The position numbers and the translations under genes were made by a program. The notes beneath the pieces were generated by a model. It saw only the letters and a program-made list of their open reading frames with translations. It did no database searches and was not told the origin of the DNA. From the NCBI GenBank assembly GCA_029238935.1, contig JAQZBN010000033.1:1-58052 (forward strand): a stretch of 58,052 nt of DNA, given 5' to 3'. The stretch is from Herbinix sp. (GTDB lineage: Bacteria > Bacillota > Clostridia > Lachnospirales > Lachnospiraceae). This document shows, one piece after another, positions 25,976 to 34,908 of the stretch (the stretch's first letter is position 1; each line of letters begins with the position of its first letter).

Positions 25976-26146
25976 TTATGCAGTTTCATGTTTTCTATGA
26001 AAGAGCTTAATTTTGTTATGCTTTGCTACCATATTCTGATAAAAGTTTTCGCAATTCTCATATTTTTCTAAAGTCATCCAACTTGCAGGTGCTTTAGCAC
26101 TGGGTTGCATAAAATCAAGATATAAATATGTGCTACCAATATACAT
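25976..26146 (-). CDS. Small 56-residue protein, unknown
   Basis: An open frame of 57 codons on the minus strand starts with ATG at 26146-26144 behind a strong GGAGGGAACCTT ribosome binding site and ends in TAA at 25978-25976. The product begins MYIGSTYLYLDFMQPSAKAP, continues with SWMTLEKYENCENFYQ and ends in a basic tail (KHNKIKLFHRKHETA). It has one cysteine and no membrane segment. I recognise no family. The ribosome binding site, its place between a terminator and a divergent regulator, and a composition unlike spacer support a real gene. It could be a small regulatory or phage-like orphan protein. Confidence 0.55.
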   Translation of the reverse strand: MYIGSTYLYLDFMQPSAKAPASWMTLEKYENCENFYQNMVAKHNKIKLFHRKHETA

Positions 26147-26347
26147 AAGGTTCCCTCCTTCATTATGCTTACAATCAAGTAATTGTCTTATCGTGATTTA
26201 ATTATATGTAAAAATTGACAATTTGTATATGATCTGATAATCTGAATATAGAAGGAAAAATTGTATTAATAATACAAAACAAATGTTTGCTGTAATAACT
26301 TGGGTCTTTTGCTTAATAAAAACAGGTATGGGAGGTGAATAGTTTTA

Positions 26348-27529
26348 TTGGCGGTACGTTTTTGGGAATTGTATGAAGAGACAAAGGAACAATTTCGGCT
26401 TAAGATTGTTGCAGGGAAAGCAGGTATGGATACGGTAGTTAGCTGGGTACATATGCTGGAGGATGAAACGATTGTGTCCAGATTCCATGGAGAAGAACTT
26501 GCTATTACTACTGGAATGAAAGCCGTCCAACCCGGTTGGCTGTTGCAGTTAGTACAGGAAATGGCTAAGGATGATTGTGCAGGCATTATAATTAATACTG
26601 GAATGTATTTGCATCAAATCCCGGAAGACGTGGTGGAATGGTGCGAAGCCCAGAACTTCCCTTTATTGGAAATGCCGTGGGAAATGTCCATCACTGAGTT
26701 GATTCAAGCTTATTGCATGAGAATTATTGATCAGAAGCAATACGAAAAAAAGATTGGTAATGCCTTTCGAGAAGTTATGCAGGGATATTATTCGGAGGAA
26801 GCAATTAAGCAGGTTCTGGGAGAGCGGTATGATATTGAAGGTACTTTTCAGGTATTCTGTATTTCTGTAAAAAAAACTATGGAGGAAGAACTTAGCTATA
26901 ACCAGGCAATAATAAAGCTTGAGAATTTATTTGGTTTATGGAAGGAAAATGATAAAATCAAGGCTTCTTATGGACTTGTCCGAATGGAAGATTTTCTTGT
27001 CTTAATCCTGAATAATAGTAAGGATAGACAATATAAAGAGTTGCCAGAGTTGATCGTACAAAGCTTTTCTTATTTTTCGAAAGAGAAGTGTTTTCATTTA
27101 GGTATTGGCCCAAGTATCAGGCATATTGAAAATCTTTCTGACAGCTATCGAAGAGCAAGAACAGCGATGAAGATGTCCTTGGGAACAGGATTGGAAACGA
27201 TACATTTTGAAGAAATGGGCTTTTATAAAATACTTTTTTCTGTTGAGGATACGAATGTACTAACAGGGTATGCAGACGATTTATTAGGACCCTTAGATGA
27301 ATATGATAAAGTCCATGGCTCTAGTTATGTTGATACATTAAGAAGCTACATAAAGAATGATAGAAGTCTTATACGTGTTGCAGAGGATATTTATACCCAT
27401 AGGAATACAGTAAATTATCGAATTCAGAATATGAAGCGGATCTTGGGTTGTGAACTGAGTAATGCAGAGGAGATATTTCCATATCAAGTTGCTTTTTATA
27501 TTAGGGATATGACAAAGAAAAATAAATAG
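26348..27529 (+). CDS. PucR/CdaR-type transcriptional regulator
   Basis: The 393-residue protein has an N-terminal PucR domain (about 1-125, with AGKAGMDTVVSWVHMLE and CAGIIINTGMYLHQIPED), a GGDEF-like middle region and a C-terminal HTH_30 domain. That last domain holds LIRVAEDIYTHRNTVNYRIQ, then MKRILGCELSNAEE. PucR regulators control purine, amino-acid or carbohydrate-acid catabolism. The start is TTG at 26348, 10 bases after GGAGGTG. The downstream acyltransferase-like gene begins 68 bases later and is its most likely target or partner. Confidence 0.85.
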   Translation: MAVRFWELYEETKEQFRLKIVAGKAGMDTVVSWVHMLEDETIVSRFHGEELAITTGMKAVQPGWLLQLVQEMAKDDCAGIIINTGMYLHQIPEDVVEWCEAQNFPLLEMPWEMSITELIQAYCMRIIDQKQYEKKIGNAFREVMQGYYSEEAIKQVLGERYDIEGTFQVFCISVKKTMEEELSYNQAIIKLENLFGLWKENDKIKASYGLVRMEDFLVLILNNSKDRQYKELPELIVQSFSYFSKEKCFHLGIGPSIRHIENLSDSYRRARTAMKMSLGTGLETIHFEEMGFYKILFSVEDTNVLTGYADDLLGPLDEYDKVHGSSYVDTLRSYIKNDRSLIRVAEDIYTHRNTVNYRIQNMKRILGCELSNAEEIFPYQVAFYIRDMTKKNK

Positions 27530-27597
27530 TCAAGTCCCATAGGGTGACTAAGTTAAAGTTAATCCATAATCCGGGATTACAGTGAAGAAAGGTGATT

Positions 27598-28878
27598 ATG
27601 TTTATGGTTAATAGGTTACAAACAGGTCGAACACATTTATTTATGCCGAATATTAATATTGTTATGAAAGTTGATATTGGTGGCAATCCTAGCATCGAAG
27701 CTGTTCAAAGGGCAATTGAAGTAGCTGTGAACGCAAATGAAATACTGAATTGTAAGATTAACTTACTAGACAATGGTGATGCAATCTATGAAAGAGTAGA
27801 GAAACCAGTATATTCGGTAGAGGTTAGCACTGAAAGTTGGATGGATGTAACAAAAAAATACGAAAGTAGAATATTCCATCTATCCATCGGTGAACTTGTG
27901 CGTTTTTTTATTCTTACCGGTGAAAACAGTCTTCAGTTACTCATCATAGCACATCATTTGGTTGGCGATGGATTATCGATCGTTTATCTAATTGAAGACA
28001 TCATGTTAGCATTGGAAGGAGCAAAATTAACATTTAAACCATTACATTTAATTACGACAAAGGATTTTCCGATCGAAAGTCATCTTAATCCACTGATGAG
28101 ATTTGGAATAAACTACTATAATAAAAAATGGAGAAAAGTGGGGAAAGTGTTCTTATATCCAGATTATGAAGAGATGTTTCAGAAGTATTGGAGAGAGAAA
28201 AAAACAACGATATTTTGTGAACAGCTTTCACAAGAGGAACTTGAAAGAATATCCCGAAATGCACACAAATTCGGAGTATCCATAAATAGCCTGATCACCA
28301 CAGCGTTTGCCCGTGCTTATGGTAAAAGAGCAGATATCGGTATGGCTGTAAGTATTAGAGACAAAGGATATCATGGAATGGGAAATTATGCATCCGGAGT
28401 TTCCATACTATATGCGTACAATGAAGATAAAAGTTTTATGCTTAATGCGCAGGCTGTACATAGACTTATTTATAAAAAGCTCGTTGATGACAAACGGAAA
28501 TACTTTGTACTTCATTTTACAGATACACTGGAAGCTACACTACTTGATTCTGCCTGCATGGTTGCATATGGTGGGTATAAAAATAAAGTGGCTGAATATT
28601 TTACACGTATGATGGGATATGATGGACACCCCAAGGACATAAGTATTACAAATCTCACAAAACTTGATATAAAACAAACATATGGAATTTATAACATAAA
28701 AAATATTAGCTTTGCAGCACCGTTAATTCCCAATGCCAGTAGGGTGATAGGAATTGCTTCATTGGGAGGTTGTGTCTCATTTACGATGCACGTCTTAGAG
28801 GATGAAAACCTGAATTATGAAAAAGAATATTTTTGGACGGCGATACAAGAATTAAAAAACCTTGTGAGTCCATTATAA
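27598..28878 (+). CDS. Condensation-domain-like acyltransferase (PapA/AtfA superfamily)
   Basis: The protein has about 426 residues from the ATG at 27598, behind AAAGGTG. The catalytic signature HHxxxDG is intact as HHLVGDG (His119, His120, Asp124), and the second half contains a DFGWG-like region in degenerate form near the C-terminus (FAAPLIPNASRVIG). This superfamily joins acyl groups to alcohols or amines in lipids, polyketides and non-ribosomal peptides. No carrier protein or adenylation gene is nearby, so a stand-alone acyltransferase of the alcohol acetyltransferase type is more likely than part of a peptide synthetase. It sits downstream of a PucR regulator and before a terminator. 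Substrates unknown. Confidence 0.72.
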   Translation: MFMVNRLQTGRTHLFMPNINIVMKVDIGGNPSIEAVQRAIEVAVNANEILNCKINLLDNGDAIYERVEKPVYSVEVSTESWMDVTKKYESRIFHLSIGELVRFFILTGENSLQLLIIAHHLVGDGLSIVYLIEDIMLALEGAKLTFKPLHLITTKDFPIESHLNPLMRFGINYYNKKWRKVGKVFLYPDYEEMFQKYWREKKTTIFCEQLSQEELERISRNAHKFGVSINSLITTAFARAYGKRADIGMAVSIRDKGYHGMGNYASGVSILYAYNEDKSFMLNAQAVHRLIYKKLVDDKRKYFVLHFTDTLEATLLDSACMVAYGGYKNKVAEYFTRMMGYDGHPKDISITNLTKLDIKQTYGIYNIKNISFAAPLIPNASRVIGIASLGGCVSFTMHVLEDENLNYEKEYFWTAIQELKNLVSPL

Positions 28879-28880
28879 CG

Positions 28881-28936
28881 AAGCAATTCCTTACTCTCAG
28901 TTGACTGCTATCAAGAGGTAAGGAATTGCTTGTTTT
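28881..28936 (+). terminator. Terminator after the acyltransferase gene
   Basis: AAGCAATTCCTTACTCT and AGAGGTAAGGAATTGCTT form a 17-bp stem with one bulged base around a 16-base loop, followed by GTTTT. Confidence 0.82.
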
Positions 28937-28990
28937 ATGGTTAACTGCTATATTCGTCGTAACAAATTATGTAGTCAGATTGAAAATAAA

Positions 28991-29959
28991 TTATGATTCA
29001 TTTTTTACAGGATACTCATCAGAGGTGCTACAAGTTAATTTTATAAACTCATCCATTGCTCTTGTCATGTATCTTGTGCGTTTATGATAGAAATAAATAT
29101 TTCTCGCAGCGATATCATCATCCAACTTATAATAGGTCATACGGTGATCAAAGGGAACCTGCTTCACTAGAGTATCGGAGATGAAGGTAATACCCATTCC
29201 GTAACACGCTATATGATAAGCGGTTACTTGTTGATCCAACTCAAGTACAATGCGCGGTGAGATATGAGCATCTTTAAATAGCCGTTCGGAGCGATCTCTG
29301 GTATCATTGCCAGAACGCAACAGAACAAAGGGGTATTCGGTAAAATCCTTCATAGAAATTGCAGGAAAGGACGGATCCAGATGCTTATTATCATTGATAT
29401 CTTTCGCTGCCAATTGTAGTTCCTTTCCGATAAGGTCAGTAGAAAAACTATTTGGTACGGCGAGAACCAAGTGTTCTCTGCAAAATAAATGGCGGTCATA
29501 GTTGGTTTCAGGATATTGATAATTATCAATGACCAGATCTAAATTACCGTCAAACAGCTGTTTTTCCAATGTCTTTGTATTGGCTTCTACTATATTTACG
29601 TTAATGAGCGGATATTTTTTCATAAACATGGTGAGCAAAGGAGGAAGAATATAGGATGAAAATAAATTACTTCCACCTATGGTAAGATTACCGGTTTTCA
29701 GTTGAGCCAAGTTATTCAAATTACTTTCAAATTCATTTTCCATATCCATAATGTGTTCGATATACCGGATATATTTCTGACCACATTCGGTTAGCTGAAT
29801 GGGATTTGTGCTTCGATCAAAAATGGGGGAACCAAGCCGCTGCTCAATCTTCTTAATTGTTGCACTTAAGGATGGTTGGGATATATAAAGGTTTAAAGCA
29901 GCTTTAGAAAAACTTTTCGTCTTATATACTTCATATACGTACTCTTTGCCTTGAAACAT
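28991..29959 (-). CDS. LysR-family regulator, divergent from aspartase
   Basis: The start is taken at ATG 29959 because ATGGAGGAATACA lies directly upstream; an ATG nine codons earlier would place the ribosome binding site inside the gene. The 322-residue protein has the N-terminal LysR HTH (SFSKAALNLYISQPSLSATIKKIEQRLG, shown here in part: AALNLYISQPSLSATIKK). A co-inducer domain of two Rossmann-like lobes follows (LKTGNLTIGGSNLFSSYILP). It is divergent from the aspartase gene across a 264-base gap, the classic arrangement for control of the neighbour and of itself. Confidence 0.88.
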   Translation of the reverse strand: MFQGKEYVYEVYKTKSFSKAALNLYISQPSLSATIKKIEQRLGSPIFDRSTNPIQLTECGQKYIRYIEHIMDMENEFESNLNNLAQLKTGNLTIGGSNLFSSYILPPLLTMFMKKYPLINVNIVEANTKTLEKQLFDGNLDLVIDNYQYPETNYDRHLFCREHLVLAVPNSFSTDLIGKELQLAAKDINDNKHLDPSFPAISMKDFTEYPFVLLRSGNDTRDRSERLFKDAHISPRIVLELDQQVTAYHIACYGMGITFISDTLVKQVPFDHRMTYYKLDDDIAARNIYFYHKRTRYMTRAMDEFIKLTCSTSDEYPVKNES

Positions 29960-30157
29960 TGTATTCCTCCATTCTAACTTGGACACAAACTATCTATGTT
30001 GTGGTAATTTTATTATTTCCATAATCTAAAAGTAACTGGGTGATGACAGATTCTATTAACTTAATTTTGTATATGTTTTACTAGCATGATATTTTACACC
30101 ATCTTCTTCATATTAGATATAAATAAAAACCTATAACAGATATAAAGATATATATAT

Positions 30158-30186
30158 TTGATTCTATCATAGGCGACAACTATAAT
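30158..30186 (+). promoter_or_regulatory. Sigma-A promoter of the aspartase gene
   Basis: TTGATT (30158-30163), a 17-base spacer and perfect TATAAT (30181-30186) lie about 35 bases before the start codon. The small dyad CTATCATAG within the spacer is a possible LysR contact, but I cannot define the box. Confidence 0.65.
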
Positions 30187-30223
30187 AAAAGCAAGTAAAA
30201 AATGGAATAAAGGAGTGTTTCCT

Positions 30224-31672
30224 ATGATAGTGATTACCAATGAAGACAAAGTGAGAATGGAGTATGATTCGATCGGTAGCAAAGAAGTTCCCGTTAATGT
30301 ATATTATGGAGTACAGACCTTGCGAGCGGCTGAGAACTTTTATATTACCGGAATGAGTATGCATCCGGAATTAATTAAAAGTGTTGCTCAGATAAAAAAG
30401 GCAGCTGCAATAACAAATTATGAGGTAGGGAATTTAAATAAAAGAAGAACAGATGCGATTGTAAAAGCTTGTGATGAAATTATTGGTGGTAAAATGCATG
30501 ATCAGTTTATCGTGGATCCTATCCAGGGTGGGGCGGGGACTTCCCTCAATATGAATGCCAATGAAGTAATCGCTAATCGAGCGATCGAACTCATGGGTGG
30601 GGAAAAGGGAGATTATACGATTGTAAATCCGAATGATCATGTGAATTATGGACAGTCTACCAATGATGTATTTCCATCCTGTGGGAGGATAACAGCATTA
30701 AAATTACTTGGTACAGCACATAAGCAGTTGAAACGGTTATATGATAGTTTAATCGCAAAAGCAGAAGAGTTTGACGGAGTAATCAAGATGGGAAGAACAC
30801 AGCTGCAGGATGCTGTTCCCATTCGTCTTGGACAAGAATTTAAAGCTTATAGTGCTGCAATTTTAAGAGACATGACTCGATTTGAGAATGCTAAATTAGA
30901 GATGAGTTCCTTAAATCTTGGGGGGACTGCAATAGGAACAGGACTGAATGCAGATGTTAGGTATTTAAAGAATGTAGTAAAAAACTTATCACGTATCACC
31001 GGTCTTCCTTTGGTTCAGGCAGAGGATTTAATTGATGCAACGCAGAATTTGGACGGTTATTCTTATGTATCCGGAGTCGTTAAGGCCTGTGCGGTTAACT
31101 TGTCCAAAATGTCAAACGATTTACGCCTCATGTCTTCCGGTCCAAGAACCGGATTAGGGGAGATCAATCTTCCGGAAAAACAAAATGGTTCCTCCATCAT
31201 GCCGGGAAAGGTAAATCCAGTGATTCCTGAAGTAGTAAATCAGGTTGCATTTAATATCATAGGAAACGATATGACGATTACTATGGCTACGGAAGCTGGG
31301 CAACTGGAACTCAATGCATTTGAGCCGATTATATTCTACAATCTGTTCCAATCCATTGAAACCTTAAGTTATGCAGTAAGTACCTTAGTAGATAACTGTA
31401 TTACAGGAATTACGGCAAATGTAGAACGATGCAAAAACATGGTTGAGAATAGTGTGGGTATCATTACCGCAATCTGCCCATATGTTGGATATGAGAAAGC
31501 TTCTATCCTGGCAAAAGAAGCGATTAAAACAGGAGCATCTGTAAAAGAACTGATCATTCGGGAGGGTATTATGACGGAGAAAGCGTTAGAAATAATCCTA
31601 AACCCCTACTCCATGACAGAACCCGGCATCTCCGGAAACCGAACAATGTCCATTGTTCAAGGGAAGCTATAA
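30224..31672 (+). CDS. aspA: Aspartate ammonia-lyase
   Basis: This 482-residue member of the fumarase/aspartase superfamily starts at ATG 30224 behind AAAGGAGTG; the GTG at 30215 overlaps that site. The N-terminal block MEYDSIGSKEVPVNVYYGVQ, GGAGTSLNMNANEVIANRA, VNYGQSTNDVFPS and the signature GSSIMPGKVNP mark aspartase rather than fumarase. By family it cleaves aspartate reversibly to fumarate and ammonia in the cytoplasm, giving nitrogen assimilation or a fumarate supply. The signature serine loop is intact. The divergent LysR gene is the probable regulator. Confidence 0.92.
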   Translation: MIVITNEDKVRMEYDSIGSKEVPVNVYYGVQTLRAAENFYITGMSMHPELIKSVAQIKKAAAITNYEVGNLNKRRTDAIVKACDEIIGGKMHDQFIVDPIQGGAGTSLNMNANEVIANRAIELMGGEKGDYTIVNPNDHVNYGQSTNDVFPSCGRITALKLLGTAHKQLKRLYDSLIAKAEEFDGVIKMGRTQLQDAVPIRLGQEFKAYSAAILRDMTRFENAKLEMSSLNLGGTAIGTGLNADVRYLKNVVKNLSRITGLPLVQAEDLIDATQNLDGYSYVSGVVKACAVNLSKMSNDLRLMSSGPRTGLGEINLPEKQNGSSIMPGKVNPVIPEVVNQVAFNIIGNDMTITMATEAGQLELNAFEPIIFYNLFQSIETLSYAVSTLVDNCITGITANVERCKNMVENSVGIITAICPYVGYEKASILAKEAIKTGASVKELIIREGIMTEKALEIILNPYSMTEPGISGNRTMSIVQGKL

Positions 31673-31693
31673 AAATCATTGAATGAGTAGATA

Positions 31694-32038
31694 TTACGGG
31701 TTAGGAGCAACTTTTTTGTCATCGATATGTTCCATCCCCCATAAACATAATTCGTGAAGTACCGGCATAAGTGACCTTCCTCTTTCTGAAAGATAATATT
31801 CTACCTTGGGAGGTACCTGGGGAAATTCATGACGTACCAAGAGATTATCATTTTCCAGTTCTTTCAGTTGATTACTTAACATTTTATGAGTAATTCCTGG
31901 AAGAACTTTTTTTAACTCTCCATATCGCATCGTTTCTCTTTTCCATAACCAAAAAAGAATATGCATCTTCCACTTGCCGCCAATCAACGACAGAGCATAT
32001 TCAAAAGGTTTGGAATTTACTACTGCTTCGCTAAACAT
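31694..32038 (-). CDS. HxlR-family transcriptional regulator
   Basis: The 114-residue winged-helix regulator starts at ATG 32038 behind AAAGGAGAG; the longer open frame upstream would read through its own promoter. Family pattern: ALSLIGGKWKMHILFWLW, then RYGELKKVLPGITHKMLSNQ, DNLLVRHEFPQVPPKVEY and GRSLMPVLHEL. The N-terminal cysteine that senses oxidants or electrophiles in some members is absent; no cysteine precedes the HTH. It is divergent from an old-yellow-enzyme gene, the common pairing for HxlR proteins that control detoxifying reductases. Confidence 0.9.
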   Translation of the reverse strand: MFSEAVVNSKPFEYALSLIGGKWKMHILFWLWKRETMRYGELKKVLPGITHKMLSNQLKELENDNLLVRHEFPQVPPKVEYYLSERGRSLMPVLHELCLWGMEHIDDKKVAPNP

Positions 32039-32054
32039 GAAACACTCTCCTTTT

Positions 32055-32087
32055 AGATAGTATCTAACAAAAAAGTGCATACTATCT
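32055..32087. promoter_or_regulatory. HxlR operator candidate
   Basis: AGATAGTAT (32055-32063) and ATACTATCT (32079-32087) are perfect inverted half-sites 15 bases apart, located between the divergent HxlR and oxidoreductase genes, 17 bases from the HxlR start codon. HxlR regulators bind dyads with TACT/AGTA cores, so this is a good candidate site. Confidence 0.65.
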
Positions 32088-32160
32088 TTTTTGATTTCTC
32101 TATTATACAATCTGAGCATCGAGATAACAAGTAATAAAACGAAAAGGAGATTGAATAAAA

Positions 32161-33266
32161 TGAAGAAATTATTTAATGCAACAAGTATAGGCGGAATGAA
32201 AATGAAGAATCGATTTTTTAAAGCGGCATCCTGGGAGGCACTTGCGACAACAGAAGGGCATATGACAGATGAATTGTTTAAAATATATGAAGATCTTGCA
32301 AGTGGAGGCGTAGGTACCATTTTAACCGGATATGCCTTTATCACGAAAGGGGAACAACCAAATCCGGGAATGATGGGAATTTATGAGGATTCATTTATTG
32401 AGGAATATAAAAAACTAACAGACTTGGTCCATAGCTATAACACTAATATTATAATGCAGATCGTGTATGGCGGATCTATGACGACGATGGATCCTATTAG
32501 TGAAAAGATCTGGGGACCATCTGCGATAGAGAATGAAAGAACAGGTATTACACCAATCGAAATCACAAAAGAAGATATCAAAGAACTGAAGAAAGCATAT
32601 GCGGATGCTGCTCATCGTGTAAAGCAGGCAGGATTTGATGGTGTGGAATTACATGCAGCCCATGGATACCTACTAAGCCAGTTTCTATGTCCATATTATA
32701 ATCAAAGAACAGATGAATACGGTGGGTCGATAGAAAATAGAGCTAGAATAATCGTAGAAATTGTTCAAGAGATGAAAAGAGTAAATGGATACGATTATCC
32801 AGTACTAATAAAGATCAACTCGGAAGATTTTATGGAAAATGGACTAACGAGTGATGAAAGCATTTATGTTTCAAAGATGTTAGAAGAAGCAGGTGTAGAT
32901 GCAATTGAAGTAAGCGGTGGTAATGAATCATCTACTATGGTAAGAGAAAATAATTTGGGACCAGCAAGAAAAAAAGTAGCTATGGGAAAAGTGAAAGAGT
33001 CTTATTTTTCGGATCATGGGAAGATATTAGCGGAAACGGTGAATATACCAGTTATTCTTACCGGTGGAAACAGACACTATAATGCGATGACGGAACTTCT
33101 AAATACTTCAGAAATTTCTTATTTTGCAATAGGAAGACCTTTGATATGTGAACCTGATCTCATTCATTCCTGGTCTCAGGATGAGACGATGAAACCAAGA
33201 TGTGTATCCTGTAATGGTTGTTATAAAACCCATGGTAAAAGATGCATCCTAAATGGTGCAAAATAA
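32161..33266 (+). CDS. NADH:flavin oxidoreductase (old yellow enzyme family)
   Basis: The protein has 368 residues from the ATG at 32161, chosen for AAAAGGAG 10 bases upstream. It is a TIM-barrel flavoprotein with the family signatures FFKAASWEALAT, GFDGVELHAAHGYLLSQF, YYNQRTDEYGGSIENRAR and VILTGGNRHY. A cysteine-rich tail (CVSCNGCYKTHGKRC) resembles the 4Fe-4S linker of 2,4-dienoyl-CoA reductase-like members, but the protein ends there and lacks their second flavin domain. It reduces activated C=C bonds or nitro groups using NAD(P)H. It is probably repressed by the divergent HxlR protein. Confidence 0.88.
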
Positions 33267-33403
33267 ATAACGAATATGAGTTTAAGGGACAATGAAAGAC
33301 CACTATAATTTTAATGATAAATATTATGATGCATTAATTTTTTGATAAGATTAAGAAAGTATGAATGAGTATTTATAAAAATACATTTTAATTTAAACCG
33401 TGT

Positions 33404-33443
33404 AAAAGATATTGAAAGAGAGATCTCTTCCAATATCTTTTTT
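33404..33443 (+). terminator. Terminator after the flavin oxidoreductase gene
   Basis: AAAGATATTG and CAATATCTTT pair, with an inner AAGAGA/TCTCTT stem separated by one mismatch, followed by TTT. It lies about 140 bases past the stop codon. Confidence 0.75.
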
Positions 33444-33528
33444 CATAACCAATCAGTTTACTGTAAAGATACCCTCTAACCAGCCATTTCGGTACAGCTT
33501 CTATCTAAAAATAAGCAGTTGATATGGC

Positions 33529-34554
33529 TTAACAATTATGAATATGTTTACTTCGGTATTCTTTCGGAGAACAACCGAATTCTTCTCTAAATTTTTTATA
33601 AAAATAGGTTGTATTCCCATAACCGGCTTGAAATGCTATTTCTTCAATAGAAAGCTGAGTATTACGCAGGAGATTTGTTATGGAACGGAAGCGTTGTTTT
33701 TGAATCAATTCCTTAAATGAATAACCGGTATCCCGTTTTAGGATTGAAGTTAAGTAATTTGCATTCATATGAAAAAAAGCTGCAGTACTGTGTAAATCAC
33801 AGTTTTTATAGTTAGCTTCGAGATATTTAAGAATCGGCACAATGGAGGATTTACTTAGCTTAAGTTGCGAAAGTGATTTATCTGTTTCAAAGACATTAAT
33901 TAACTCCAAAAATAGCAAACTGATCCAATGATTAATCATATCTTTTGAGTTCATCGAAGGACGAATATGCTCACACATAAGCTCTAATAGGAACATTGTG
34001 ATCCGACGATTATTTTCAGAATGAAAGATGATATAGTTATCGTGTGAAGTCTGTTTTGATATCGCGTTAACAAGAAATCGGGATAACACACTTTCCTCCG
34101 AGAATTGGTGGAAGAATGAGTCTGTGAAATAAGGCTTACTCATGAGAATTGATATTAAGATATCATTTTCGCCCAGATTTTCTATGGAATGAGGTACTTC
34201 TGAATCTAATATAAAGATTTGCCCCTTGATTAGCTTATGTGTCGTATTAAAAATGGTATGATCGCAACTACCGGAGTACATATATCCTAACTCAATCCAT
34301 GGATGTATATGTGGTTGAACATTGATATAACGATTGGTCTTCCTCATCATGATAGAGGGATGAGGAGCATAGGAAAAAGGGTTTATTAATTTGCTTGTCA
34401 TGAGATAAACGGGTCTATTACCTGAATCAATATACTGAAGATTCTTATTAATTTGTTCTCTATAATGAGTTTTATTAAACTCTTCTTCGGGTTCGAATTG
34501 ATGTAAAATATGATCCAGAGTCTGAAAGGAAAGCATAGCAGCACCACATTTCAT
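33529..34554 (-). CDS. AraC-family regulator, divergent from GH78
   Basis: The 341-residue protein has an N-terminal cupin-like sensing domain (HIHPWIELGYMYSGSC with the sugar-site-like histidines) and a C-terminal double HTH. The HTH is visible in HMNANYLTSILKRDTGYSF and IEEIAFQAGYGNTTYFYKKF, ending EFGCSPKEYRSKH. No good ribosome binding site is seen at the first ATG (34554); the ATG at 34536 is an alternative. Divergent from the rhamnosidase-like gene over 354 bases, it probably activates it. Confidence 0.85.
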   Translation of the reverse strand: MKCGAAMLSFQTLDHILHQFEPEEEFNKTHYREQINKNLQYIDSGNRPVYLMTSKLINPFSYAPHPSIMMRKTNRYINVQPHIHPWIELGYMYSGSCDHTIFNTTHKLIKGQIFILDSEVPHSIENLGENDILISILMSKPYFTDSFFHQFSEESVLSRFLVNAISKQTSHDNYIIFHSENNRRITMFLLELMCEHIRPSMNSKDMINHWISLLFLELINVFETDKSLSQLKLSKSSIVPILKYLEANYKNCDLHSTAAFFHMNANYLTSILKRDTGYSFKELIQKQRFRSITNLLRNTQLSIEEIAFQAGYGNTTYFYKKFREEFGCSPKEYRSKHIHNC

Positions 34555-34908
34555 TGAATTTTGAGATAAGTTTACCTGACTAACATATAAAATGCAATAT
34601 AAGAACTGAAGTTTTAACGTATTTTATTATACTTTTTATGTTGTTGGCTAGAAACATTATTATTACAATAACATTAATGGAAAGGTTTGCTTTCTATTTA
34701 TAGAAAGGGAAATTAATGAGAATTCCAGAATTTATATTGTATTTGGTGCATCTCTAGACCGAGTATACGTATAGCAATTAAATGAGTTTTAAAAGGATGA
34801 TTTAGACGTAATAAAGAGATTTTGAAACAGGGAAATAACCAATCATGGTGAGGCTTTATGTGTCAGGATACGTAATGAATTAGCTTTAAACGTAGAAGGG
34901 GATTATTT
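34555..34908. other. Divergent regulatory region between AraC and GH78 genes
   Basis: This AT-rich spacer has no gene. It contains scattered short dyads (for example TTTCTATTTATAGAAA near 34690-34705, an 8-bp perfect inverted repeat) that could be regulator contacts. No clear -35/-10 pair was found. GAAGGGG precedes the GH78 start. Confidence 0.4.

Noticed and set aside
27598..28878. Part of a non-ribosomal peptide synthetase
   Set aside because: No adenylation, carrier or thioesterase domain is encoded anywhere near.
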